Shown piece after piece: positions 43,710-52,310 of a stretch of DNA of 64,000 bases. Position 1 is the first letter of the stretch, and every line of letters starts with the position of its first letter. The notes below the pieces were generated by a model. It made no database searches. It was given only the letters and a program-made list of their open reading frames with translations, and was not told where the DNA came from. Source of the stretch: Aestuariicoccus sp032586235 (GTDB lineage: Bacteria; Pseudomonadota; Alphaproteobacteria; Rhodobacterales; Rhodobacteraceae); the NCBI RefSeq assembly GCF_032586235.1, contig NZ_JAWHTD010000012.1, positions 42,831-106,830 of the forward strand, written 5' to 3'. The translations under genes and the position numbers were made by a program.

Positions 43710-44879
43710 TCAGAACGGCAGGCCGATGTAATTCTCCGCCAGATCGCGCCGCGCGGTTTCGGATTGCGCCAGATGCAGCATCGTGGCCTTGCGCATCTGC
43801 GGCGCGAAATCATCCTCACCCTCGAAGCGGTGGAGCATGGCCGTCATCTGCCAGCTGAAACGCATCGCCTTCCAGATCCGCGCCAGCGCGCGGTCGGAAT
43901 AGGCCTCGACCCCGGACATATCGTTCCGCTTCAACGCGTCGATCAGCGCCTGGTGCAGATAGAAGACATCCGACACCGCCAGGTTCAGCCCCTTGGCGCC
44001 GGTCGGCGGCACGATATGCGCCGCGTCGCCCACCAGGAACAGCGATCCCCAGCGCAACGGCTCGCTGACGAAGGACCGCAGCGGGGCGATGGATTTTTCG
44101 ATCGACGGGCCGGTGACCATGTCCTGCGCCACTTGCTGCGGCAGACGGCGCGACAGTTCCTCCCAAAAGCGGTCGTCGCTCCAGTCCTCGACCTTGTCGG
44201 TCAGCGGGACCTGCACGTAATAGCGGCTGAGGCTGGGGCTGCGCATCGACACCAGCGCAAAGCCGTGTGTCGAATTGGCATAGACGATCTCGTCGCTGGC
44301 CGGGGGCGTGCGCGACAGAAGGCCAAGCCAGCCGAACGGATAGACCCGTTCGAATTCGCGCCGCTTGTCCGCCGGGATGGTCTGGCGGCTGACGCCGTGG
44401 AACCCGTCGCAACCGGCGACATAGGCGCAGTCGATCCGCTGGCGCGCACCGCCTTGGGTGAACTCGACATAGGGCGCGGACGAGGTCACATCGTGGATCG
44501 CCACATCCTCGACCCCATGCAGGATCGTCGTGCCCATCGCGTCCTGCGCGGCATAAAGATCGGCCGTGACCTCGGTCTGGCCATAGATCATCACAGACTT
44601 GCCGGTCAGCTCGTGAAAGTTGATGCGCACCATCAGGTCGTCGTCGGTAAGGTAGCAGCCTTCATGCTCCATGCCGTCGCGTTCCATGCGCGCGCCGACG
44701 CCAGCGGCGCGCAGCATCTCGACCGTGCCGGATTCGAGCACCCCGGCGCGGATGCGCGACAGCACATGATCGCGGCTGGCGCGTTCCAGGACGATCGTGT
44801 CGACACCGGCCCTGTTCAGCAATTGCGACAGCAACAGCCCCGACGGCCCGCCCCCGACGATGACAACCTCGGTCTTCAT
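43710..44879 (-). CDS. pobA: 4-hydroxybenzoate 3-monooxygenase
   Basis: FAD flavoprotein hydroxylase, 389 aa, making protocatechuate from 4-hydroxybenzoate with NADPH and O2. Rossmann GGGPSGLLLSQLL at the start, the second FAD and NADPH motif CDGFHGVSRQ, and GDAAHIVPPTGAKGLN near residue 280-300. It is 176 bp upstream of pcaC on the same strand and feeds the PcaHG enzyme. It is divergent from an AraC-type gene, the likely regulator. Confidence 0.96.
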   Translation of the reverse strand: MKTEVVIVGGGPSGLLLSQLLNRAGVDTIVLERASRDHVLSRIRAGVLESGTVEMLRAAGVGARMERDGMEHEGCYLTDDDLMVRINFHELTGKSVMIYGQTEVTADLYAAQDAMGTTILHGVEDVAIHDVTSSAPYVEFTQGGARQRIDCAYVAGCDGFHGVSRQTIPADKRREFERVYPFGWLGLLSRTPPASDEIVYANSTHGFALVSMRSPSLSRYYVQVPLTDKVEDWSDDRFWEELSRRLPQQVAQDMVTGPSIEKSIAPLRSFVSEPLRWGSLFLVGDAAHIVPPTGAKGLNLAVSDVFYLHQALIDALKRNDMSGVEAYSDRALARIWKAMRFSWQMTAMLHRFEGEDDFAPQMRKATMLHLAQSETARRDLAENYIGLPF

Positions 44880-44966
44880 GCGCTCCTCCCCTGCAGACGG
44901 TCAGTCTAGCCGCGCGGGCGCGTCGCCGGAATGGACGGCATGGGCCACAAATGGTAAGATTCGTGC

Positions 44967-45809
44967 ATGTCCACCCCCAGCGCCATCCCCGTCTTCACCC
45001 TTTTTGGCGAGACCGGGCACTTCCCGGACGTGGTGCATTGCGAGCGGATTTCAGACCGTGCGCGTTCGCACGACTGGGCCATCGCCGCGCATCGCCATGC
45101 GCAGATCGCGCAGCTTTTCTGCATCGAGGACGGCCGGATGGAGGCCAAGGTCGACGGCCGCGAATGGTGCCTGCAGAGCACCGAATTCCTCTATATCCCG
45201 GCGCAATCCGTGCATCAATTCCGGTTTGCGCCCGACACGTCGGGGCAGGTGATCTCTTTCCCGCTGGCCCTTGTGAACGGCATCGGGCCCGATGTCGCCC
45301 AGGCTCTGGCGCGGCCCTTTGCCGGGCGGACCGCGCCCGGACTGAGCGCGCTGGTGGCGCTGCTGTCAGCGACCTTTGCCGGCAACGGCACTTTTCGGAC
45401 ACAGGCGGCCATCGCGCTGGCCCATGCGGTTCTGGCCTCCCTCGCCCAAGAGGCCGCCGCCGCCGACCCTGGCCCCGGACCGCAGGCCAGCACGCGGCTG
45501 GCCCAGCTCGACGCGTTGATCGCCCGGCACCTCGGCGATGGCTGGGGGGCGGCGGATTATGCCCGGGCCCTGTCGGTCAGCACCGGCCATCTCAGCCGGC
45601 TTTGCCGCGCCGCGACCGGCGTCGGCGCTGCGGCCTATATCGAACAGAGCCTGATGGAAGAGGCCAGCCGCCTTCTGGCCTTCACGCAACTGTCTGTGGC
45701 CGAGGTGGGTTACCGGCTTGGGTTCAACGACCCCTCGTATTTCTCGAAACGGTTCCGGCGGGTGCGCGGAGAGACCCCTACCGCCTACCGCCAAAAGTTC
45801 GTCAGCTGA
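44967..45809 (+). CDS. pobR: AraC-family regulator of pobA (PobR-like)
   Basis: Protein of 280 aa with an N-terminal cupin-like ligand domain (HDWAIAAHRHAQIAQLFCIE) and a C-terminal AraC double helix-turn-helix from about residue 180 (YARALSVSTGHLSRLCRAAT, VAEVGYRLGFNDPSYFSKRF). It is transcribed divergently from pobA across an 87-bp gap, the usual layout for an activator responding to 4-hydroxybenzoate. The ligand is inferred from position only. Confidence 0.83.
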   Translation: MSTPSAIPVFTLFGETGHFPDVVHCERISDRARSHDWAIAAHRHAQIAQLFCIEDGRMEAKVDGREWCLQSTEFLYIPAQSVHQFRFAPDTSGQVISFPLALVNGIGPDVAQALARPFAGRTAPGLSALVALLSATFAGNGTFRTQAAIALAHAVLASLAQEAAAADPGPGPQASTRLAQLDALIARHLGDGWGAADYARALSVSTGHLSRLCRAATGVGAAAYIEQSLMEEASRLLAFTQLSVAEVGYRLGFNDPSYFSKRFRRVRGETPTAYRQKFVS

Positions 45810-45811
45810 CC

Positions 45812-46579
45812 TTAACGCGGGGCCATGCGGATCGCGCCGTCCAGCCGGATGACCTCGCCGTTGAGCATGGGGTTGGCCAGGATATGCGCGACCATGGCCG
45901 CGTATTCCTCGGGCTTGCCCAGGCGCGAGGGGAAGGGCACCTGCATTCCCAGCGACTCCTGCACCTCTTGCGGCAGGCCTTGCAGCAGCGGCGTCAGGAA
46001 CAGCCCCGGCGCGATGGAACAGACGCGCACGCCCTTGTCCGCCAGATCGCGGGCCATGGGCAGGGTCATGCCGACGATCCCGCCTTTCGAGGCGGCATAG
46101 GCCACCTGGCCGATCTGCCCCTCGTAGGCTGCGACCGAGGCGGTGTTTACGATCACGCCGCGCGCGCCGTCCTCGTCCACAGGGTCTGCCGCGACCATCC
46201 GTGCCGCCGCCTGGCTCGCGCAGTTGAACGACCCGATCAGGTTAACGCCGATGGTTTTGGCGAACATGTCGGGATCATGCGCCGCCCCGCGCGACACGGT
46301 CTTTGCCGCCGGGCCGATGCCGGCGCAATTGACCAGCACCCGCGGCGCGCCAAGCGCGTCTTCGACCGCGTCCATGCCAGAGGCGACCGACGCAGGATCC
46401 GCGACGTCGACCTTGACGAAGAGCGCCGAGAGGCGCTCGGCTTGGGCGTGGCCTTCGACCTCGTTGAGGTCGAAAAGCGCCACGCGCAGGCCTTGCGCCG
46501 CCAGCTTTTCCGCCGTCGCAGCCCCCAACCCCGAGGCCCCGCCCGTCACGATGGCCGTATGTCCTTGCCAGTTCTGCAT
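45812..46579 (-). CDS. SDR dehydrogenase, 3-hydroxyacyl-CoA (HSD10-like) type
   Basis: Short-chain dehydrogenase of 255 aa. Cofactor motif TGGASGLG near residue 13, catalytic YAASKGG and the end GEVIRLDGAIRMAPR. The C-terminal pattern (SIAPGLFLTPLLQGLP, RLGKPEEYAAMVAHILANP) is that of 3-hydroxyacyl-CoA dehydrogenase type 2. It likely acts in fatty- or branched-acid beta-oxidation. The minus-strand neighbour upstream is the hydroxyacid dehydrogenase, 55 bp away. Confidence 0.87.
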   Translation of the reverse strand: MQNWQGHTAIVTGGASGLGAATAEKLAAQGLRVALFDLNEVEGHAQAERLSALFVKVDVADPASVASGMDAVEDALGAPRVLVNCAGIGPAAKTVSRGAAHDPDMFAKTIGVNLIGSFNCASQAAARMVAADPVDEDGARGVIVNTASVAAYEGQIGQVAYAASKGGIVGMTLPMARDLADKGVRVCSIAPGLFLTPLLQGLPQEVQESLGMQVPFPSRLGKPEEYAAMVAHILANPMLNGEVIRLDGAIRMAPR

Positions 46580-46634
46580 CGCTGATCCTCTTCCTTGTGG
46601 CGGATTTCTTCGGAATGGTGAGGCGGGCGCGCCG

Positions 46635-47591
46635 CTACACCGGGTTGGGCACGTCCTCGCCCGCAAAGAACGCCTTGAGGTTGGCCACCGCCATCCGCCC
46701 CATGTCCTCGCGCACCTCCAGCGCGGCGGTGCCCAGATGCGGCAGAAGAACCGCGTTTTCCAGACCGATCAACGCCTCGGGCACGCGGGGTTCGTGTTCG
46801 TAGACATCAAGCCCCGCACCCGCGATCGCCCCAGTTTCCAGCGCCGCGATCAGCGCCGCCTCGTCCACCACGTCGCCGCGCGAGATGTTGACGAAATGCG
46901 CCGTCGGCTTCATCGCCGCAAAGACCGCTGCGCCGATCAGGTGGTGCGTCTCGGCCCCGCCCGGCACGGCGGCGACCAGCACGTCGACCGCAGCCGCCAG
47001 CGCCTCGGGGCTGCCGTAGCGCGTTGCGGGGAAATCGAGCGTCTTTTCCGACCGGCTGGCATAGCCCACCGACATGCCGAACCCAAAATGGCAGCGCCGC
47101 GCGATGGCCTGCCCGATGCGGCCCATGCCGAGGATGCCGACGGTCTTGCCGGTCAGGTGAAGACCCAGCATCTGCACCGGATGCCAGCCCTGCCAGTCGC
47201 CGCGCCGCACCAGCCGCTCGCCCTCGCCCGCGCGGCGGGCGGACATCAGCATCAGCGTCATGGCGATATCGGCGGTGGCGTCGGTGACGGCGCCCGGCGT
47301 GTTGGTCACGGCGATCCCGGCGGCACGGGCGGCCGCAACGTCGATGTGGTTATAGCCCACCCCGAAATTGGCGAGGATCCGGCAGCGTGGCTGACCCACC
47401 GCCGCAAAGATCTCGGCGCTGTAGGCATCGCCCAGCGTCGGCAGCACGCCGTCGTAGTCGCGCAGCGACGCGATCAGCGCGTCGCGGTCCATCGGGTCGG
47501 GCCGGTCACGATAGGTGAGGTCGAAAAGGCCGCGCGCGGTCTCGACCACGCTGTCGGGCAGGTTGCGGGCGATCAGAACCTTGGTCAACAC
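46635..47591 (-). CDS. D-isomer specific 2-hydroxyacid dehydrogenase
   Basis: Protein of 318 aa, NAD(P)-dependent, reducing glyoxylate, hydroxypyruvate or similar 2-keto acids. Rossmann GILGMGRIG, catalytic arginine in NISRGDVVDE, glutamate in DVYEHEPRVP and histidine in VLLPHLGTAA. Complete. Its start lies 7 bp inside csaA, so translation is coupled to csaA and proC. The hydroxypyruvate or glyoxylate role would fit one-carbon metabolism, but the substrate is not certain. Confidence 0.88.
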   Translation of the reverse strand: MLTKVLIARNLPDSVVETARGLFDLTYRDRPDPMDRDALIASLRDYDGVLPTLGDAYSAEIFAAVGQPRCRILANFGVGYNHIDVAAARAAGIAVTNTPGAVTDATADIAMTLMLMSARRAGEGERLVRRGDWQGWHPVQMLGLHLTGKTVGILGMGRIGQAIARRCHFGFGMSVGYASRSEKTLDFPATRYGSPEALAAAVDVLVAAVPGGAETHHLIGAAVFAAMKPTAHFVNISRGDVVDEAALIAALETGAIAGAGLDVYEHEPRVPEALIGLENAVLLPHLGTAALEVREDMGRMAVANLKAFFAGEDVPNPV

Positions 47592-47923
47592 ATCCTCCCA
47601 CCGTCGGGAACGGGTTTGTCGGGCGCGATCAGCACGACCGCGCCGGCGTCGTCATAGACGCCCAATACCAGCACCTCGGACATGACAGGCCCGATCTGGC
47701 GCGGCGGGAAGTTCACCACCGCCATCACCTGCCGGCCCACGAGCGTCTCGGGGTCGTAATGCTCGGTGATCTGGGCCGAGCTTTTGCGCTGCCCGATCTC
47801 GGGCCCGAAATCCACCCAGAGCTTGATCGCGGGTTTGCGCGCCTCGGGGAAGGGTTCGGCCCGGACGATCGTTCCGGCGCGGATATCGACGGCCTGAAAG
47901 TCGTCATAGGCGATCTCAGCCAT
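47585..47923 (-). CDS. csaA: CsaA-type tRNA-binding domain protein
   Basis: Small OB-fold protein, 112 aa. The family motifs are VDIRAGTIVRAEPFPEARKP and VNFPPRQIGPVMSEVLVLG, as in CsaA and the EMAP/MetRS C-terminal domain. CsaA has been described as a protein-export chaperone and tRNA binder; the role here is inferred. It overlaps proC by 8 bp upstream and the hydroxyacid dehydrogenase by 7 bp downstream, an unusually compressed three-gene unit. Confidence 0.88.
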   Translation of the reverse strand: MAEIAYDDFQAVDIRAGTIVRAEPFPEARKPAIKLWVDFGPEIGQRKSSAQITEHYDPETLVGRQVMAVVNFPPRQIGPVMSEVLVLGVYDDAGAVVLIAPDKPVPDGGRMC

Positions 47924-48731
47924 TGGCCAGCTCCCGCGAGCGGTCCGCGGCGGCCTTGACCGTCGCGCGTATCAGCGGCGGCAGGCCCGCGTCGGCATCC
48001 ATCAGCACCTCGAGCCCCGCCTGCGTGGTGCCGTTGGGCGAGGTGACGTTGACGCGCAGCTGTTCGGGCGTCTCGGCGGCCTGCATCGCCAGTTGCCCCG
48101 CCCCGGCCACGGTGGCCTTGGCCAGCTGCATGGCCAGGTCGGGCGCCAGCCCCTGCGCCTCGCCCGCCGCGGCCAGGCATTCGATCATGTGAAAGACATA
48201 GGCCGGGCCCGAGCCGCTGACCCCGGTCACCGCATCCATCTGGTCTTCGCTGTCCAGGCGGACAACCTCGCCCACGGCGCTCAGCAGTTCCTCGGCCAGG
48301 TCGAGGTCGGCGGCGCTGGTGCGGTCGTTGCCGATGATCGCTGTGATCCCCGCGCCGACGGCGGCGGGGGTGTTGGGCATGGCGCGGATGATCGGGGTCC
48401 GGTCGCCCAGCGTGGCGGCGAAGGTCGCCAGCGGCGTGCCCGCCGCGACCGAGATGAACAAGGTGGACCCATTGCCAAGCGCCTGCATCCCGGGCAGCGC
48501 GTCGCCCATCATCTGCGGTTTGACCGCCACCAGCACCACCGCCGGGTCGGGCGGCAGGTCTCTGTTCAGATGTACGTTCCGGTCGCGCAGCCATTGCGAG
48601 GGGTTGGGGTCGATGACCCAGACGGACGAAGGCGGCAACCCGCGCTGCAGCCAGCCCTGCAACATCGCCGATCCCATCTTGCCGCAGCCCAAAAGCACGA
48701 GCCCCCGGCGGGCGAGGTCGGAATTCTGCAT
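47916..48731 (-). CDS. proC: Pyrroline-5-carboxylate reductase
   Basis: Last enzyme of proline synthesis, 271 aa, reducing pyrroline-5-carboxylate with NAD(P)H. Rossmann GLVLLGCGKMGSAML at the N-terminus, VVLVAVKPQMM, and the C-terminal signature SGSGPAYVFHMIECLAAAGE plus TSPNGTTQAGLEVL. First gene of the proC-csaA-hydroxyacid dehydrogenase group on the minus strand; GGAGGG precedes its ATG. Proline may also serve as an osmolyte. Confidence 0.94.
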   Translation of the reverse strand: MQNSDLARRGLVLLGCGKMGSAMLQGWLQRGLPPSSVWVIDPNPSQWLRDRNVHLNRDLPPDPAVVLVAVKPQMMGDALPGMQALGNGSTLFISVAAGTPLATFAATLGDRTPIIRAMPNTPAAVGAGITAIIGNDRTSAADLDLAEELLSAVGEVVRLDSEDQMDAVTGVSGSGPAYVFHMIECLAAAGEAQGLAPDLAMQLAKATVAGAGQLAMQAAETPEQLRVNVTSPNGTTQAGLEVLMDADAGLPPLIRATVKAAADRSRELANG

Positions 48732-48817
48732 GGTCTGGCCCTCCTGTCGTGTTGGGCCAGAGTGTTACGTGCGGGCGCTACCGGGCGCAACCCGGCAGCG
48801 CCTGTCAAATCGCGTTG

Positions 48818-49318
48818 TCAGGCGCGGCCGTAGGCCTCGGCCATGGCGACCTGCAGCGCCTGCTGCGGCGTCTGATCGGACCAGACCATCAGCTGGAAGG
48901 CCGGGTAATAGCGTTCGGCCGACAGCACCGCCGCGGTGATCAGCGTGTCGATCTGTTCCGGGCTGGCGATCTGCCCGCCCGACAGGACCAGCCCGTAGCG
49001 ATAGACCATCAGCTGCTGTTCCGCCCAATAGCTGAAGGCCCCGGCCCAGCATTGATCGTTGACCGCGTTAAGCCCTTCGTAGAGCGCCGGAAGCCGGTCG
49101 GCCTGCGGCTCCATCTCGAAGGTGCAGATCATGCGCAGGGTTTCGTCATATGCCGACCAGGCCAGCGTGATCGAATAGGTGCGCCACTGGCCTTCGACGG
49201 CCATCGCGATCTGATCGTCGTGGATGCGGTCGAAATCCCAGTCGTGGGATTCAGCCAGATGTTCGACGATGTCGATCGGATGAATCTCGTCTGACAGAAA
49301 CTGTTCGGACAATGCCAT
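48818..49318 (-). CDS. YbjN domain-containing protein
   Basis: Protein of 166 aa, complete, resembling YbjN/DUF1790 proteins of alphaproteobacteria (HPIDIVEHLAESHDWDFDRI, ITLAWSAYDETLRMICTFEM). These are type III-chaperone-like folds with a poorly known, possibly regulatory role. No signal peptide or membrane segment. Lies 86 bp upstream of proC on the same strand. A 289-bp gap follows to the next gene, which holds no recognised element. Confidence 0.82.
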   Translation of the reverse strand: MALSEQFLSDEIHPIDIVEHLAESHDWDFDRIHDDQIAMAVEGQWRTYSITLAWSAYDETLRMICTFEMEPQADRLPALYEGLNAVNDQCWAGAFSYWAEQQLMVYRYGLVLSGGQIASPEQIDTLITAAVLSAERYYPAFQLMVWSDQTPQQALQVAMAEAYGRA

Positions 49319-49607
49319 GGCGCCACCTCATTGTTGTCATAGCGTCAGGGGCTGGCAGCGCCTCTACCGCTAGGTGCCTGCTCTAGGGCGTGGGGCGTTT
49401 CCCCGCGCCCTTACCAGATATGGTGCATGTGCCGGACACCTCATGTAAAGCGATATTTTCGCGGATACCGCGATAAGTTGTGGATGAATGCCATTTGGGC
49501 GCAAGATCGGGCGTTTTCTGCGACAGGCCCCTCCGGGTGTTCTGGCATCGGCCGGACGGGGGGGCTATGTTGACGCCACGCAACCAGCAGCCCGGGGACA
49601 TATCCAG

Positions 49608-50438
49608 ATGACCAAACCCTGTATCCTATGCGTCGCGATCACCGGCTCGGTGCCGCGCAAGGCCGACAATCCCGCCGTTCCGATCAGCATCGAAGAGCAG
49701 GTGGAAAGCACCCATGAGGCCTTTGAGGAAGGGGCAAGCATCTGCCACGCCCATGTCCGCAATCCCGACGAGACGCCGACCTCGGACCCCGAGCGCTTTG
49801 CCCGGCTGATGGAAGGCGTGCGCAAGCATTGCCCGGGAATGATCGTGCAGCTTTCGACCGGGGGCCGGTCTGGCGCCGGGCGCGAACGCGGCGGTATGCT
49901 ATCGCTTGCGCCGGATATGGCGTCGCTGTCGGTGGGGTCGAACAACTTTCCCACCCGGGTCTACGAGAACCCGCCCGATCTGGTGGACTGGCTGGCGAGC
50001 GAGATGCGGACCTATGGCGTGAAGCCCGAGATCGAGGCTTTCGACCTGAGCCACATCCACAAGGCCGCCGAAATGAACCGCGACGGGCGCATTCCCGGCA
50101 AGCTTTACGTGCAGTTCGTGATGGGCGTGAAGAACGCCATGCCCTGCGACCGCGACGTGTTCGACTATTACATCAAGACGGTCGAACGGCTGGCCCCCGA
50201 CGCCGAGTGGTGCGCGGCCGGGATAGGCCGGCATCAGATCGAGGTCAACGAATGGTGCATCGCCGCGGGCGGCCACACCCGCACCGGGCTCGAGGACAAC
50301 GTCCGGCTCGACCGCGACAGGCTGGCCCCGTCGAATGCGGCTCTGGTCAAGCGCGCGGCAGAGCTCTGCGCGAAATATGACCGCCCCGTCGCCACGCCCG
50401 CCCAGGCGCGCGAGATTCTGGAGCTGCGCCCGGCCTGA
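49608..50438 (+). CDS. BKACE family 3-keto acid cleavage enzyme, second copy
   Basis: Protein of 276 aa with the BKACE metal motif ICHAHVRNPDETP and later IVQLSTGGRSGAG and EIEAFDLSHIHKAAEM. It is distinct from the copy at 29192 and shorter by 32 residues. The substrate is unknown: members act on many 3-keto acids with acetyl-CoA. The ATG at 49608 is the family-consistent start, although the frame is open to 49488. It stands alone, so the partner enzymes are not indicated. Confidence 0.86.
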   Translation: MTKPCILCVAITGSVPRKADNPAVPISIEEQVESTHEAFEEGASICHAHVRNPDETPTSDPERFARLMEGVRKHCPGMIVQLSTGGRSGAGRERGGMLSLAPDMASLSVGSNNFPTRVYENPPDLVDWLASEMRTYGVKPEIEAFDLSHIHKAAEMNRDGRIPGKLYVQFVMGVKNAMPCDRDVFDYYIKTVERLAPDAEWCAAGIGRHQIEVNEWCIAAGGHTRTGLEDNVRLDRDRLAPSNAALVKRAAELCAKYDRPVATPAQAREILELRPA

Positions 50439-50505
50439 ACGCGGGACGGCGAGGCACCCGGCGGCTTCCCGGTTCTAGCCGGATCGGTGCCGGTGGCTGG
50501 TCACA

Positions 50506-50553
50506 GGACCGGGGCGCTGCCCCGGTCCCCGGAGTATTTTTGCCAAGAAGAAG
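50506..50553 (-). repeat. CCCCGGAGTATTTTT palindromic element
   Basis: A perfect 10-bp hairpin GGACCGGGGC / GCCCCGGTCC (50506-50515 with 50519-50528, loop GCT) adjoins CCCCGGAGTATTTTT and CCAAGAAGAAGC. The layout is related to the AAATATCCCGGGG repeat but the core differs. It lies in the convergent gap between the BKACE gene and prs, where a bidirectional terminator is expected. Confidence 0.68.
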
Positions 50554-50604
50554 CAGGGGGCCGGTTCGAGAGGTTAGGACCGGAACGGGAGCTTCACCGG
50601 GGCC

Positions 50605-51615
50605 CTAGAGGATGCCTTCGTAGATCGGGCCGAGCGTTTCGGTCTCGAAGAGCGACGACACCGACGTGCCGTTCCAGATGTTGAGGATCGCCTGGGCGAA
50701 CATCGGGGCGGTCGGCACGACGCGGATGTTGGGCGCGGCCGCGACCGCCTCGGTGGCGGCGATGCTGTCGGTGATCACCAGCGACTTCATCACCGAATTT
50801 GTGATGCGCTCGACCGCGGGGCCCGACAGGACGCCGTGGGTGATATAGCTGTGCACCTCGGTCGCGCCGTGATCCATCAGCACCTCGGCCGCCTTGCAGA
50901 GCGTGCCGGCGGTGTCGCAGATGTCGTCCACGATGAAGCATTTCTTGCCGGTGACGTCGCCGATCACGGTCATCTCGGCCACTTCGCCGGGCTTTTCGCG
51001 GCGCTTGTCGACGATGCTGAGCGGGGCGTTGATCCGCTTGGCCAGTTCGCGCGCGCGGGCCACGCCGCCCACGTCCGGCGACACCACCATGACGTCCTCG
51101 AGCCCGCCTTTGAAGTGCTTGAGAATGTCCAGCGCGAAGACCGGCGAGGCATAGAGGTTGTCGACCGGCATGTCGAAGAAGCCCTGGATCTGCGTCGCGT
51201 GCAGATCCATCGTCAGCACCCGCTCGATCCCGGCCCCGGCGATCATGTTGGCCACCAGCTTGGCGGTGATCGGCGTGCGCGCCTTGGTCCGCCGGTCCTG
51301 CCGTGCATAGCCGAAATAGGGGATCACCGCGGTGATGCGCGCCGCCGAGGACCGGCGCAGCGCGTCAGCCATGATCAGCAGTTCCATCAGGTTGTCGTTG
51401 GCCGGGTTCGACGTCGACTGCAGGATGAACATGTCCTCGCCGCGGACGTTCTCGAACACCTCGACAAAGATTTCCTGATCGTTGAACCGCTCGACCCGCG
51501 CATCCACCAGGCCGACCGACATGCCCCGGTAAAGCGACATCCGCCGCGCGATGGCCTGCGCCAGCGGCCGGTTGGCATTGCCCGCAATCAGTTTGGGTTC
51601 CATGAGAGTGGGCAT
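50605..51615 (-). CDS. prs: Ribose-phosphate pyrophosphokinase
   Basis: PRPP synthetase, 336 aa, making phosphoribosyl pyrophosphate from ribose-5-phosphate and ATP for purine, pyrimidine, histidine and tryptophan synthesis. Motifs: FVEVFENVRGEDMFILQSTS, the flexible-loop region YFGYARQDRRTKARTPI, and the PRPP-binding FIVDDICDTAGTL. The start at 51615 follows GGAG; an alternative in-frame ATG at 51603 would remove 4 residues. Divergent from the HCCA-isomerase-like gene. Confidence 0.96.
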   Translation of the reverse strand: MPTLMEPKLIAGNANRPLAQAIARRMSLYRGMSVGLVDARVERFNDQEIFVEVFENVRGEDMFILQSTSNPANDNLMELLIMADALRRSSAARITAVIPYFGYARQDRRTKARTPITAKLVANMIAGAGIERVLTMDLHATQIQGFFDMPVDNLYASPVFALDILKHFKGGLEDVMVVSPDVGGVARARELAKRINAPLSIVDKRREKPGEVAEMTVIGDVTGKKCFIVDDICDTAGTLCKAAEVLMDHGATEVHSYITHGVLSGPAVERITNSVMKSLVITDSIAATEAVAAAPNIRVVPTAPMFAQAILNIWNGTSVSSLFETETLGPIYEGIL

Positions 51616-51710
51616 CGGGCAGCTCCGGCAGATGACAGATTCGTGACGTTGCGCACCGCTTAGCATGGGGGTAGCGTGCCGCAAACCCATGCCAAGCGGC
51701 GGAGACCACC

Positions 51711-52310
51711 ATGCCCCATATCGACTATTTTTTTGCAACAATCTCGCCGTTCACCTACCTCGCCGGGACCCGGCTCGAGGAGATCGCGGCGAAACACGGC
51801 GCGACCGTCACCTACAAGCCGATCGACATCATGGCGCTTTTCCCGCGCACCGGCGGGACCAATCCCAAGGATCGCCACCCCAACCGGATGGAGCTGCGCG
51901 CGCAGGAACTGCAGCGCCAGTCGAAAAAGCTCGGGATGCCGCTGAACCTCAAGCCCGCCCATTGGCCCACCAATGCCGCGCCCTCTGCCTATGCGATCAT
52001 CGCCGCGCAGAACGCCGGGGGCGGCGATCTGGGCGCGCTGGTGCACGGGGTGCTGCGCGCCTGCTGGGCCGAGGAAAAGGACATCGCTGAGGATGCGGTG
52101 ATCCGCGACTGCCTGGCCCGGGCGGGCTTCGATCCGGCGCTGGCGGATTCGGGTCTGCTGGTCGGGGCCGAGACCTATGCCGCCAATCTCGAAAAGGCGG
52201 TCGAGCGCGGCGTCTTCGGCGCGCCTTTCTACATCACCGACAGTGGTCAGCGGTTCTGGGGTCAGGACAAGCTGGAGGATCTCGATCTGCATCTGGCCGG
52301 CACGCTCTGA
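51711..52310 (+). CDS. 2-hydroxychromene-2-carboxylate isomerase-like protein
   Basis: DsbA-fold protein of 199 aa related to HCCA isomerase and kappa-class glutathione transferase. The N-terminus (DYFFATISPFTYLAGTRLEE) has a serine in place of the DsbA cysteine pair, and the cis-proline loop VFGAPFYI is intact. In naphthalene degradation the family isomerises 2-hydroxychromene-2-carboxylate with glutathione; here the substrate is unknown. It abuts the alpha/beta hydrolase gene with no gap. Confidence 0.85.
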   Translation: MPHIDYFFATISPFTYLAGTRLEEIAAKHGATVTYKPIDIMALFPRTGGTNPKDRHPNRMELRAQELQRQSKKLGMPLNLKPAHWPTNAAPSAYAIIAAQNAGGGDLGALVHGVLRACWAEEKDIAEDAVIRDCLARAGFDPALADSGLLVGAETYAANLEKAVERGVFGAPFYITDSGQRFWGQDKLEDLDLHLAGTL

